Below are positions 34,706-42,308 of a DNA stretch of 64,000 nucleotides, in pieces. Numbering within the stretch: position 1 is the stretch's first letter; every line of letters begins with the position of its first letter. Position numbers and translations under genes: made by a program. The stretch spans positions 1 to 64,000 of the forward strand of contig JAWKPM010000014.1 of assembly GCA_041390625.1 (NCBI GenBank). Reading direction: 5' to 3'. The notes under the pieces are model-generated. The model was not told where the DNA came from. It was given only the letters and a program-made list of their open reading frames with translations, and searched no databases. The DNA comes from RBC038 sp041390625. Its GTDB lineage: Bacteria; Chloroflexota; Dehalococcoidia; UBA2979.

Positions 34706-36358
34706 TTACACCTCCAGCATGACCGTCAGCACCAGCGGACGTCGGTGCGTCTGCCGGTGTAGGAAGGCGGCCACATCGTCTTTCAGGGTCTCGTGGATCT
34801 GCGTCCAGTCAACCTGTTGCCCCTCGCCCCCGACCGTGTCGGTCACGAGTTGCACCACCTGCTCGACCATCTCCGGCTCTTCGTCCACCCCGACGAAGCC
34901 GTGCATGAGCACCTCGGGCGGCCGCGCGAGGCGGCTCGAGTGCCGGTCGACGGCCGCGACCACGACCACCATCCCATCCGAGGCGAGGTGGCGCCGGTCG
35001 CGCAGCACGTACTCGTCGACATCCCCAATCCCGAGGCCATCGACGAAGACGTAGTTCGCCGGCACTTCCTCGACGACGTCCGCGCCGTCCTCGTTGATCT
35101 CGAGGACCTGGCCGTCGGTCAGCGCGAAGACGTTCTCCTTCGGCATCCCGAGCTCCACCGCGAGGTCGCGATGCAGCACGAGGTGTCGATGCTCGCCGTG
35201 GATCGGCACGAAGTACTGCGGCTGCACCATCCGGTGCACGATCTTCAGCTCCTCGCGCGCGGCGTGGCCGCGCACGTGGACGTCCGCGAGGCGGTTGTAG
35301 ACCACCCGCGCCCCCAGCTCGAAGAGGCTGTCGATGTTCCGCGAGACGAGCTTCTCGTTGCCCGGCACCGGGCTCGAGGACAGGATCACCGTGTCGTCCT
35401 CGTGAATCGCGATCTGCTGGTGCGACCCGTTCGCCATGCGCGTGAGCGCCGAGGTCGGCTCGCCCTGCGATCCCGTGCAGATCACGACGGTCTTCGAGTC
35501 CGGATGGTTCGCCATCTCTCGAGGGTTCATGATCGTGCCCGAGGGCGCCTTCAGGTACCCCTGTTCGCGCGCCATCTGCACGTTGTTCACCATCGATCGC
35601 CCGGTCACGAACACGCGACGGTCGTGCTTCACCGCCGCGTCGATCACCATCTGCACGCGCGAGATCAACGAGGCGAAGGTCGTGACGATGACCCGCCCCT
35701 CCGCCTCGCCGATGACCCGATCGAGGGTGTCGGCGACGATCTGCTCGCTCGGCGTGTACCCCTCGACCTCGACATAAGTCGAGTCGGCGCACAGCAGCAG
35801 CACGCCGTCGTTCCCCAGCTCACCGAGGCGGTTGAGGTCCGTGTGCTGCGCCATCACCGGCGTGTGGTCGATCTTGAAGTCGCCCGTGTGCACCACCGGT
35901 CCGAGCGGCGTGTGGATCGCGAGGCCCGCGGCGTCCGGGATCGAGTGCGACACCGAGAAGAACTCGACCTCGAACGGCCCCACCTCCACCGAGTCGCCCA
36001 CTTCGACGGTCTGGACGTGCACCGTGTCCGCCAGGCGATGCTCCTTGAGCTTCACCTCGACGAGGCCGCGCGTCAGGCGCGTGCAGTAGACGGGGACGTT
36101 GATCTCCTTCAGAAGGAACGGCAGCCCGCCGATGTGGTCCTCGTGCCCGTGGGTGAGGAACACTGCCTGCAGCAGGCCCGGGCGGTCCGTCAGGTACGAG
36201 ATTTCGGGAATCACGAGGTCGACGCCCAGCATCTCCTCTTCGGGGAACATGAGCCCGACGTCGACGGCGATCGCCGCGCCGTCGTACTCGTACACCATCA
36301 TGTTGCGGCCGATATCGCCAAGCCCGCCCAGGGGAATGACGCGCAGGGCTTCGGTCAT
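34706..36358 (-). CDS. rnj: Ribonuclease J
   Basis: 550-aa metallo-beta-lactamase/beta-CASP RNase with 5'-exo and endonuclease activity in mRNA decay. Zinc site THGHEDHIGG (His70, His72, Asp74, His75), SHSIPDAAGL, HTGDFKID, VLLLCADSTYVE, beta-CASP VTTFASLISRVQMV and TGSQGEP, PIHGEHRHL. Starts 18 nt after udg, likely co-transcribed. Presence of RNase J rather than RNase E fits Chloroflexota, Actinomycetota or Bacillota. Confidence 0.95.
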   Translation of the reverse strand: MTEALRVIPLGGLGDIGRNMMVYEYDGAAIAVDVGLMFPEEEMLGVDLVIPEISYLTDRPGLLQAVFLTHGHEDHIGGLPFLLKEINVPVYCTRLTRGLVEVKLKEHRLADTVHVQTVEVGDSVEVGPFEVEFFSVSHSIPDAAGLAIHTPLGPVVHTGDFKIDHTPVMAQHTDLNRLGELGNDGVLLLCADSTYVEVEGYTPSEQIVADTLDRVIGEAEGRVIVTTFASLISRVQMVIDAAVKHDRRVFVTGRSMVNNVQMAREQGYLKAPSGTIMNPREMANHPDSKTVVICTGSQGEPTSALTRMANGSHQQIAIHEDDTVILSSSPVPGNEKLVSRNIDSLFELGARVVYNRLADVHVRGHAAREELKIVHRMVQPQYFVPIHGEHRHLVLHRDLAVELGMPKENVFALTDGQVLEINEDGADVVEEVPANYVFVDGLGIGDVDEYVLRDRRHLASDGMVVVVAAVDRHSSRLARPPEVLMHGFVGVDEEPEMVEQVVQLVTDTVGGEGQQVDWTQIHETLKDDVAAFLHRQTHRRPLVLTVMLEV

Positions 36359-36376
36359 GCATGCCTCAAGTCGAGC

Positions 36377-37057
36377 TCAAATCAAGCGTTCCTGACCCGG
36401 CAGCGGTCGCGCCGGTCCGTCGTCGATGGGGGCGCCCGAGGCCTCGGCCTCGTGTCGCGCCGTCTCCGCCGCGCGCGCCTCGGCCAGCAGGCCCGGCAGC
36501 GCGCGGAAGTCCTCGATGATTACCTCTCGTAGCGAACCATTATGCAGCGCCGCCGCCGGGTGGTACATCGGCACGACGATGCGGCCGTCCTCGAGGTGCC
36601 GCGGCGTCCCGTGAATGCGGCTGATCGCCGAGTCCGGGAACCACCGCTGCATCGAGAACCGTCCGAGCGTCACGATCAATCGAGGCCGTACGATCGCGAA
36701 CTGCTCGTCGAGGTACGGCCGGCAGGCCGCGATCTCCTCCGGCTGCGGATCCCGGTTCCCGGGCGGGCGGCACTTCACGACGTTGGCGATGTAGACCTCG
36801 TCCCGCGTCCATCCCGCCGCCGCGATCAGCTCATCGAGGAAGCGTCCGGCCGGCCCCACGAAGGGCCGCCCCTGCTCGTCCTCGCGCTGACCCGGCGCCT
36901 CGCCGATGAACATGACCTCGGCCGTGGGCGACCCCACCCCCGGCACCGTCTGCGTCCGAGTGCGGGCCAGCGGGCAGTTGGGGCAGTCCGCGATGCGTTC
37001 GTAGAGGTCCGCCAGCGCCGCTTCTGCGCTGCGCGTGGCTGTGGCGAGTCCGCTCAT
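36377..37057 (-). CDS. udg: Uracil-DNA glycosylase, family 4 (iron-sulfur)
   Basis: 226 aa. Four cysteines for a 4Fe-4S cluster are visible: Cys25 and Cys28 (CPNC), Cys96 (VVKCRPPGNRDP) and Cys112. Active-site motif GEAPGQREDEQGRPFVGPAG and the C-terminal YHPAA are diagnostic for family 4. Removes uracil from deaminated cytosine, important in a GC-rich genome. First gene of a likely udg-rnj-ftsK run. Confidence 0.95.
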   Translation of the reverse strand: MSGLATATRSAEAALADLYERIADCPNCPLARTRTQTVPGVGSPTAEVMFIGEAPGQREDEQGRPFVGPAGRFLDELIAAAGWTRDEVYIANVVKCRPPGNRDPQPEEIAACRPYLDEQFAIVRPRLIVTLGRFSMQRWFPDSAISRIHGTPRHLEDGRIVVPMYHPAAALHNGSLREVIIEDFRALPGLLAEARAAETARHEAEASGAPIDDGPARPLPGQERLI

Positions 37058-37201
37058 CGACGAGCTCCTCGAACGGGGAGCGCTCGATTCGATATCCGAT
37101 TCAAGCCGTCATGCTAACACCGAGGCGCGAGCCTCTCAACGTTCTGTTGAGGCGCGTACGCGGCTACTCATCGACCACTTATCAACAACCGAGGGATGGC
37201 A

Positions 37202-37963
37202 TCAACGCCGCACGAGCCACGCGAGGCCGATGCCCACGAAGTACAGCACCACCATCGGCGCCGCCACCAGCGTCTGCGTCACGGGGTCTGGCGTCGGCGT
37301 CGCCACTGCCGAGATGGCGAAGCAGGCCACGAGCGCCCACTGCTTCCAGCTCCACAGCCGCCGCGCCGTGACGACCCCGAACTTCGCGAGGCCCATCACG
37401 ATGATCGGCGTCTCGAAGACGAACCCCATCACGAGGATCAGTCGAATCGTGAGGTCCATGTAGCTCGAGATCGTCGGCGTCGGATCCGCGATGTCGCTGC
37501 CGAAGGTGAACAGGAACGCGTACGCCGCCGGCAGCACAACGAAGTAGCCGAACGCCACCCCGCCGAGGAACGCGAGCGAGGCGCCGATCACGACGGGCAG
37601 CACCCAGCGCTTCTCGTTCGGCGTGAGCGCCGGGCTCACGAAGCGCAGCACCTGGTAGATCAGCACCGGCATCCCGATGGTGATGCCGCCCATCAGCGCC
37701 ACGCGGAAGTACACGACGATGTTCTCCATCGGCGTGATCGCCTGGGCACGGAAGTCCGGGTTCTGGCTCTGCGCCGGGTCCAGCAGCCGCTCGATCAGCC
37801 AGAAGCCGATCGGAGGCGCGAAGAACGGCAGCATCCCCAGCACCACCGCCAGGGCCGACCAGAACACGCGCGACCGCAGCTCGAGCAGGTGCTCGAGCAG
37901 CGTCATCTCGCCGCCGGTACGGGATTCCATCTCTGGAGGCGGGAGGTCTGCGGCGGACGCCAT
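37202..37963 (-). CDS. tatC: Twin-arginine translocase subunit TatC
   Basis: 253-aa core receptor of the Tat export system with six membrane helices. The signature EMTLLEHLLELRSR opens the cytoplasmic N-terminus; FVSPALTPNEKRWVLP and FVFETPIIVMGLAKFGVV follow, including the conserved Glu in helix 4. Starts 25 nt after tatB on the minus strand, forming an operon. Confidence 0.95.
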   Translation of the reverse strand: MASAADLPPPEMESRTGGEMTLLEHLLELRSRVFWSALAVVLGMLPFFAPPIGFWLIERLLDPAQSQNPDFRAQAITPMENIVVYFRVALMGGITIGMPVLIYQVLRFVSPALTPNEKRWVLPVVIGASLAFLGGVAFGYFVVLPAAYAFLFTFGSDIADPTPTISSYMDLTIRLILVMGFVFETPIIVMGLAKFGVVTARRLWSWKQWALVACFAISAVATPTPDPVTQTLVAAPMVVLYFVGIGLAWLVRR

Positions 37964-37988
37964 CGTGCGAGGCTACTCGGTCGCCGCG

Positions 37989-38657
37989 TTACTCGCGCTG
38001 CGACGCATTGTCGGCCGCAGCCTCGCCCTCGGCCTCGGCACCGTTCGAGGTCGCGGGCGGCTCGCTCGAGGCCGCAGGCTGCGCGGCGGGCGCGGGCGTC
38101 GAGGCGGGACTCGAGCTCGAGGACCGCGAGGCCGTGCCGTCGCGCAGCCCCTTGTAGGCGTCGGCGAGCTGCTTCTGCATCTCCGCCTGGCTGCGCGGCC
38201 GCTGCAGCTCCGCGACCTCCGGCCGAGGCCCGACGGGCCGCACCGCCGGCTTCGAGGGCGCAGCGGGCGTCTCGCGCCGGGCCGCCGGCGAGGTCTCGCC
38301 GCTGTCTGCCTCGTCGCCCTCGAGGCCCTCGACGCCTTCCACGGCGGCCGAGGCGTCGGCGTCCGTCTCGCGCCCGATCCGTCGGATGTCGGCCGCCGAC
38401 TCCTTGAGGCCGGACTCGACCTCCGTCCCGATCTCGCGGATCGAGCGCAGCTCGTCGCCCTCGGCGGTGACTTCTTCTTCGAGCTCATCGATGGCGGCGC
38501 GGACGTCCGAGGTGATCTCGGCTGTGAACTGGCGCGCGACGCGGAACCATTTGCCGCCCTCGCGGGCGATCTCGGGGAAGCGCTGCGGTCCGACCACGAT
38601 CAACGTGATCACCAGGACCAGCAGGGCCTCACCAGCGCCGACGCCGAAAAGTTCCAT
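37989..38657 (-). CDS. tatB: Sec-independent translocase TatA/TatB-type protein
   Basis: 222 aa: one N-terminal membrane helix (GAGEALLVLVITLIVVGPQRFPE), then an amphipathic helix (IAREGGKWFRVARQF) and a long acidic, coiled then Pro/Ala/Ser-rich tail. The Glu in the helix (GAGEAL) and length favour TatB over TatA; no separate tatA is nearby, so it may serve both roles or tatA lies elsewhere. Partner of tatC downstream. Confidence 0.85.
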   Translation of the reverse strand: MELFGVGAGEALLVLVITLIVVGPQRFPEIAREGGKWFRVARQFTAEITSDVRAAIDELEEEVTAEGDELRSIREIGTEVESGLKESAADIRRIGRETDADASAAVEGVEGLEGDEADSGETSPAARRETPAAPSKPAVRPVGPRPEVAELQRPRSQAEMQKQLADAYKGLRDGTASRSSSSSPASTPAPAAQPAASSEPPATSNGAEAEGEAAADNASQRE

Positions 38658-38720
38658 ACCTGCCGATCATACGCCCGAAGCACCGAATCGGCTCTAGGCG
38701 ACCGGCTCACGAATCGAGGC

Positions 38721-38743
38721 GCGCGCCCTCGTCGAGGGCGCGC
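38721..38743. terminator. 10-bp hairpin after acpP
   Basis: GCGCGCCCTC-GTC-GAGGGCGCGC, perfect, in the 100-nt gap between acpP and tatB. No T run, so a factor-independent role is uncertain. Confidence 0.45.
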
Positions 38744-38761
38744 ATGCACCGTCGAGGACCG

Positions 38762-39022
38762 CTACTCGTCCTCGATGCCGGCGTCGTGGATGAAGTCGAT
38801 GGCATCCTGGACTGTCTGGATCTTCTCCGCGTCCTCGTCGGAGATCTCGACCTGCGACCCGTCCGCCGAGAACTCTTCCTCGATGGACATGATCAGCTCG
38901 ACCAGGTCGAGCGAGTCGGCGTTCAGGTCGTCGACGAAGGAGGCACTTGGCGTGACCTGGTCCTCTTCGACGCCCAGCTGGTCCACGATCAGGCTGCGGA
39001 CACGCTCGTAGACGCTTGGCAC
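38762..39022 (-). CDS. acpP: Acyl carrier protein
   Basis: 86-aa acidic four-helix carrier of fatty acid synthesis. Ser37 in DLNADSLDLVELIM carries the 4'-phosphopantetheine. The sequence SVYERVRSLIVDQLGVEEDQVT is typical. Last gene of the yceD-rpmF-fabD-fabG-nusB-acpP block, 30 nt after nusB. Confidence 0.96.
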   Translation of the reverse strand: MPSVYERVRSLIVDQLGVEEDQVTPSASFVDDLNADSLDLVELIMSIEEEFSADGSQVEISDEDAEKIQTVQDAIDFIHDAGIEDE

Positions 39023-39052
39023 TTCCTCAGGGCTCCTTCCTCAGGGCGACTG

Positions 39053-39475
39053 TTAGCTCTCACCGGATGCGGCCAGCGCGACCGCCCCGAGCACCCCGTT
39101 GACGAATCGACCGGATGACTCCGACCCATAGCCCTTGGCGAGCTCGACGGCCTCGTTGATGGCCGCGCGAATCGGAGCGCCGCGATTATCGAGGAGCACC
39201 TCGAATACGGCAAGGCGAAGCACGTTCCGGTCCACCGGCGCCATGTCCGCCAGCGGGAACGCGCTCGCCCGCTCGCTGATCACCGCGTCGATCTCCGCCC
39301 GGTGCGCCTCAACGCCCTCAACGAGGTGCGAGGCGAACTCCGCCGCGTCCTCCGCCAACCGCGCCTCTCGCAGGTGCCGCTCGAGGATCGGCCCGATCGG
39401 CTTGCCGGAGACGTCCGCCTCGAACAGCGCCTGGAAGGCGACGATGCGTGAGCGGCGGCGTGCGGTCCGAGCCAT
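39053..39475 (-). CDS. nusB: Transcription antitermination factor NusB
   Basis: 140-aa all-helical protein that binds boxA RNA with NusE (S10). RRRSRIVAFQALFEADVSGKP, the middle DAVISERASAFPLADMAPVDRNVLRLAVFEVL and INEAVELAKGYGSESSGRFVNGVLG match the family closely. Its place inside a fatty acid operon, 30 nt after fabG, is unusual but gives compact coupling of growth functions. Confidence 0.95.
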   Translation of the reverse strand: MARTARRRSRIVAFQALFEADVSGKPIGPILERHLREARLAEDAAEFASHLVEGVEAHRAEIDAVISERASAFPLADMAPVDRNVLRLAVFEVLLDNRGAPIRAAINEAVELAKGYGSESSGRFVNGVLGAVALAASGES

Positions 39476-39505
39476 CGATCTTCCTCGCGCGCCGCTACAG
39501 CAGCA

Positions 39506-40258
39506 CTACTGCATCACCAGGCCGCCGTCGACGTTGAACGTCTGGCCCGTGATGTACGCCGCGGCGTCCGTGGCGAGGAACCCCACCAGTGGCGCGATCT
39601 CCGAGGGCTTGGCGTACCGCCCGAGGGGGATCTGCTGCAGGATCGCCGCCTTCTGCTCGTCCGTCAGCGAAGCCGTCATGTCCGTCTCGACGAAGCCCGG
39701 CGCCACCGCGTTCACCGTCACCCCGCGGCTCGCGACCTCGCGCGCCACCGACCGCGTGAACCCGATGATCCCCGCCTTCGAGGCCGCGTAGTTCGCCTGC
39801 CCCGCGTTTCCGATCCGCCCCACCACCGAGGTGATGTTCACGATCCGGCCCCACCGCGCCCGCGTCATGTGCCGCAGCACGAGCTTCGTGGCGAGGAAGG
39901 TGCTCTTGAGGTTCGTCGCGATGACGTCGTCCCACGCCTCCTCGGACATCCGCATTACGAGTGTATCGCTCGTCATCCCGGCGTTGTTCACGAGGATGTC
40001 GATGCCGCCGTAGCGCTGCCGCGCCTCCTCGATCATCTCCTCGAGGTCGTCGCTGCTGCGCACGTCCACCTGCAGGGTGAAGCAGCCGACGCCGCGCTCG
40101 CGGATCTCGCGCGCCACCGCCTCGGCCACCGCGCCGTTGGTCCGGTAGGTGATGAACAGGTCCGCCCCGAGGCCCGCAAGCTCCTCCGCGATCGCGCGAC
40201 CGATGCCGCGCGACCCGCCCGTGACGACGGCCGTCTTGCCCTCGAGCGGCCCGCTCAT
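39506..40258 (-). CDS. fabG: 3-oxoacyl-ACP reductase
   Basis: 250-aa short-chain dehydrogenase. NADPH-binding TGGSRGIGRAI, DVRSSDDL, NNAGMTSD, catalytic Ser-Tyr-Lys in NITSVVGRIGNAGQANYAASK, and the SDR PGFVETDMT segment. Start ATG 40258 overlaps the fabD stop (ATGA). A 180-codon in-frame extension upstream is a fabD shadow. Confidence 0.95.
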   Translation of the reverse strand: MSGPLEGKTAVVTGGSRGIGRAIAEELAGLGADLFITYRTNGAVAEAVAREIRERGVGCFTLQVDVRSSDDLEEMIEEARQRYGGIDILVNNAGMTSDTLVMRMSEEAWDDVIATNLKSTFLATKLVLRHMTRARWGRIVNITSVVGRIGNAGQANYAASKAGIIGFTRSVAREVASRGVTVNAVAPGFVETDMTASLTDEQKAAILQQIPLGRYAKPSEIAPLVGFLATDAAAYITGQTFNVDGGLVMQ

Positions 40259-41226
40259 CGTCCGGTCTCCGCGGCAGCCTCGACGCCCTGCGCCTCGGCT
40301 GCAGTGCCGATGTTGCGAATCTCGGCGCTGCGCTCGATGCGCCGTACGGTCCCCGTGAGCACCCGCCCCGGCCCGAACTCGATGAACGAGGTCACACCCG
40401 CATCGAGCATCGTCCGCACCGAGTCGAGCCACCGCACCGCACTCGTGATCTGGTTCACCAGCTCGTCGCCGAGGCCGTCCGCCGAGGTCAGGGGCTGCGC
40501 CGTGACGTTCGAGACCACCGGCACCACCGGCGCGCCGAACGCGGTGCCGTCGACGACGCTCCGCATGCCGGCCGCCGCCGAGGCCATGAGCGGCGTGTGG
40601 AACGCGCCCGCCACCGTCAGCGGCACGACCCGCGAGGCGCCGGCCTCGGTGGCCGCGGCGCTCGCCGCCTCGACCGCTTCGCGCGTGCCGCCGATGGTGA
40701 TGTTGCCCGGCGCGTTGATGTTGCAGAGCGAGGCGTCGTGCTGCGCGCAGATCTCGCCGAGCGCGTCCGGCTCGAGGCCGAGGATCGCCGCCATCGTCCC
40801 CGGCACGGCGTCGCACGCCTCCTGCATCAGCCGCCCGCGCTCCCGCACGAGGCGAATGCCGACATCGAAGGAGACCGCACCGGCCGCGATCAGCGCGGCG
40901 TACTCCCCGAGGGAGTGCCCGGCCGTGAGCTGGGGCCTCGAGGTGATCGTCCCCGCATCGATGGCCGCGACCAGCGCGGCGATCGCGTGCGCCACGAGGG
41001 CGGGCTGCGTGTTCACCGTCCGCGTGAGCTCATCTTCCGGCCCCTCGAAGCACAGCGTCGAGAGCGAGAACCCGAGGGCTGCATCCGCCGCATCGAAGAC
41101 GGCGCGCGCCGCCGGCACGGATTCGTACAGGTCCTTCCCCATGCCGACGTGCTGGGCCCCCTGGCCCGGGAAGAGCCACGCCACGCCCTGCGACGAGGGC
41201 AGCTCGGGAATCTGGACGTCGGCCAT
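40255..41226 (-). CDS. fabD: Malonyl-CoA:ACP transacylase
   Basis: Loads malonate onto ACP. FPGQGAQHVGMGKDLYE, active site GHSLGEYAAL (Ser105), and the His in GAFHTPLM are all present. ATG 41226 is preferred because GGAGG lies 5 nt upstream; a GTG four codons earlier is possible. Starts about 170 nt after rpmF, with a hairpin in between. Confidence 0.95.
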   Translation of the reverse strand: MADVQIPELPSSQGVAWLFPGQGAQHVGMGKDLYESVPAARAVFDAADAALGFSLSTLCFEGPEDELTRTVNTQPALVAHAIAALVAAIDAGTITSRPQLTAGHSLGEYAALIAAGAVSFDVGIRLVRERGRLMQEACDAVPGTMAAILGLEPDALGEICAQHDASLCNINAPGNITIGGTREAVEAASAAATEAGASRVVPLTVAGAFHTPLMASAAAGMRSVVDGTAFGAPVVPVVSNVTAQPLTSADGLGDELVNQITSAVRWLDSVRTMLDAGVTSFIEFGPGRVLTGTVRRIERSAEIRNIGTAAEAQGVEAAAETGR

Positions 41227-41322
41227 CGAATCCTCCACGGCGGCTGAGTTGTCGACACGCCACCATCGAGGCGGCTCGTCACGCTTGGCGGCCCGGCAGT
41301 CTACCAGCCCTCAATCACGCGA

Positions 41323-41345
41323 AACGGCCGGTCGCGCCGGCCGTT
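41323..41345. terminator. Hairpin between rpmF and fabD
   Basis: AACGGCCGG-TCGCG-CCGGCCGTT, 9 bp. On the minus strand the stem ends in GTTT. It could partly terminate or process the transcript between rpmF and fabD. Confidence 0.5.
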
Positions 41346-41399
41346 CCTGCTGTTGCGTGCGTGCATCGAGGCCCGGCGAGCTGCCTCGCCGAGTCACAC

Positions 41400-41576
41400 C
41401 TAGGCGAGCGGCTCCAGCGGCCGCCCCTTGCGGTCGCGGTCCGCCAGGCTCGCGGTGTGGTTCACCCGCCAGCCGCCGGTGCGCGGGTCCCGCACCACCT
41501 GCGGCAGCGTGGCCTTGTGGTGGCTCCGACGCAGCTTCTGTTTCGTCTGCGACGTCCTACGCTTCGGAACGCCCAT
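41400..41576 (-). CDS. rpmF: Ribosomal protein L32
   Basis: 58-aa basic protein beginning GVPKRRTSQTKQKLRRSHHK, a family hallmark. It has no cysteines, so this is the zinc-free (C-minus) form of L32. ATG 41576 has GGAGGAG 4 nt upstream and lies inside the end of yceD (20-nt overlap), the usual yceD-rpmF arrangement. Confidence 0.95.
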   Translation of the reverse strand: MGVPKRRTSQTKQKLRRSHHKATLPQVVRDPRTGGWRVNHTASLADRDRKGRPLEPLA

Positions 41577-42108
41577 GGCTCTCCTCCGTCCGCAGCCGCT
41601 CCGCCAGGCCGGCGAGCGCCGACCAGCGCTCGGACACGACCTCGGGCGCGCACGCGCAATCACCGTCGTTCAGATCCGCCCCGCACGTTGGGCACAGCCC
41701 GCGACAGTCGGGCCGGCACAGCGGGCTGATGGGGCGAGTCGATTCCTCATATTGCCGTACCGCGTCGCTGAGGTCGAGATACTGCTCATCGAGGACCTTG
41801 AAATCGTCCGCCTCGATGCCCTCCACCGGCTCGCGCGTGATCGGGTCCCGCAGCATCGCGAACATCTCGTCGATGTCCAGCTCCAGCGGCGCCTCAAACG
41901 TGCGCAGGCACCGCGAGCACTCGAGGTCCGTCGTCAGCTCGAGGTGCGCGCGCACCAGGATGCCGCGCTGCGTCCGCAGCAGCCGCACGTCCCCGTTGAC
42001 GACGCGCTCGTAGCCCTCGTCGGGCACCTCCACGCGCTCATCGACGACCTCGATGTGGCGTGCGGCGCCGACGGGCTCACGCAGGAGCGTCGCGACGTTG
42101 AGGAGCAT
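41557..42108 (-). CDS. yceD: DUF177 protein (YceD-like)
   Basis: 183 aa, start ATG 42108 with GGAGG 7 nt upstream. LECSRCLRTFEAPLELDIDEMF and the C-terminal cysteine cluster CRPDCRGLCPTCGADLNDGDCAC suggest a zinc-binding protein; in plants and bacteria the family affects 23S rRNA accumulation. A TAGGAT -10-like box lies at 42168-42173 on the minus strand, so this is probably the operon's first gene. Confidence 0.9.
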   Translation of the reverse strand: MLLNVATLLREPVGAARHIEVVDERVEVPDEGYERVVNGDVRLLRTQRGILVRAHLELTTDLECSRCLRTFEAPLELDIDEMFAMLRDPITREPVEGIEADDFKVLDEQYLDLSDAVRQYEESTRPISPLCRPDCRGLCPTCGADLNDGDCACAPEVVSERWSALAGLAERLRTEESHGRSEA

Positions 42109-42241
42109 GGGAGGGCCTCCGGGGCGAGCGTCGAAGCTGCACACGCGAGCGCGACGTCGCACCCCCAATCCTACCATCGGCCTCGCACCCCATCGACGGA
42201 GCACGAGTGGCGGCACCGGCCCGACGCGACACGGACGACGT

Positions 42242-42274
42242 GAGGCCCGACCGTCATGAAGAAGGTCGGGCCTC
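42242..42274. terminator. 11-bp hairpin between hydrolase and yceD
   Basis: GAGGCCCGACC-N11-GGTCGGGCCTC, perfect, 35 nt past the stop of the minus-strand hydrolase. No T tract follows on either strand. Confidence 0.5.
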
Positions 42275-42308
42275 CGCTCCGATCCGCCGGTCGAGGCGTC
42301 GCGACGTC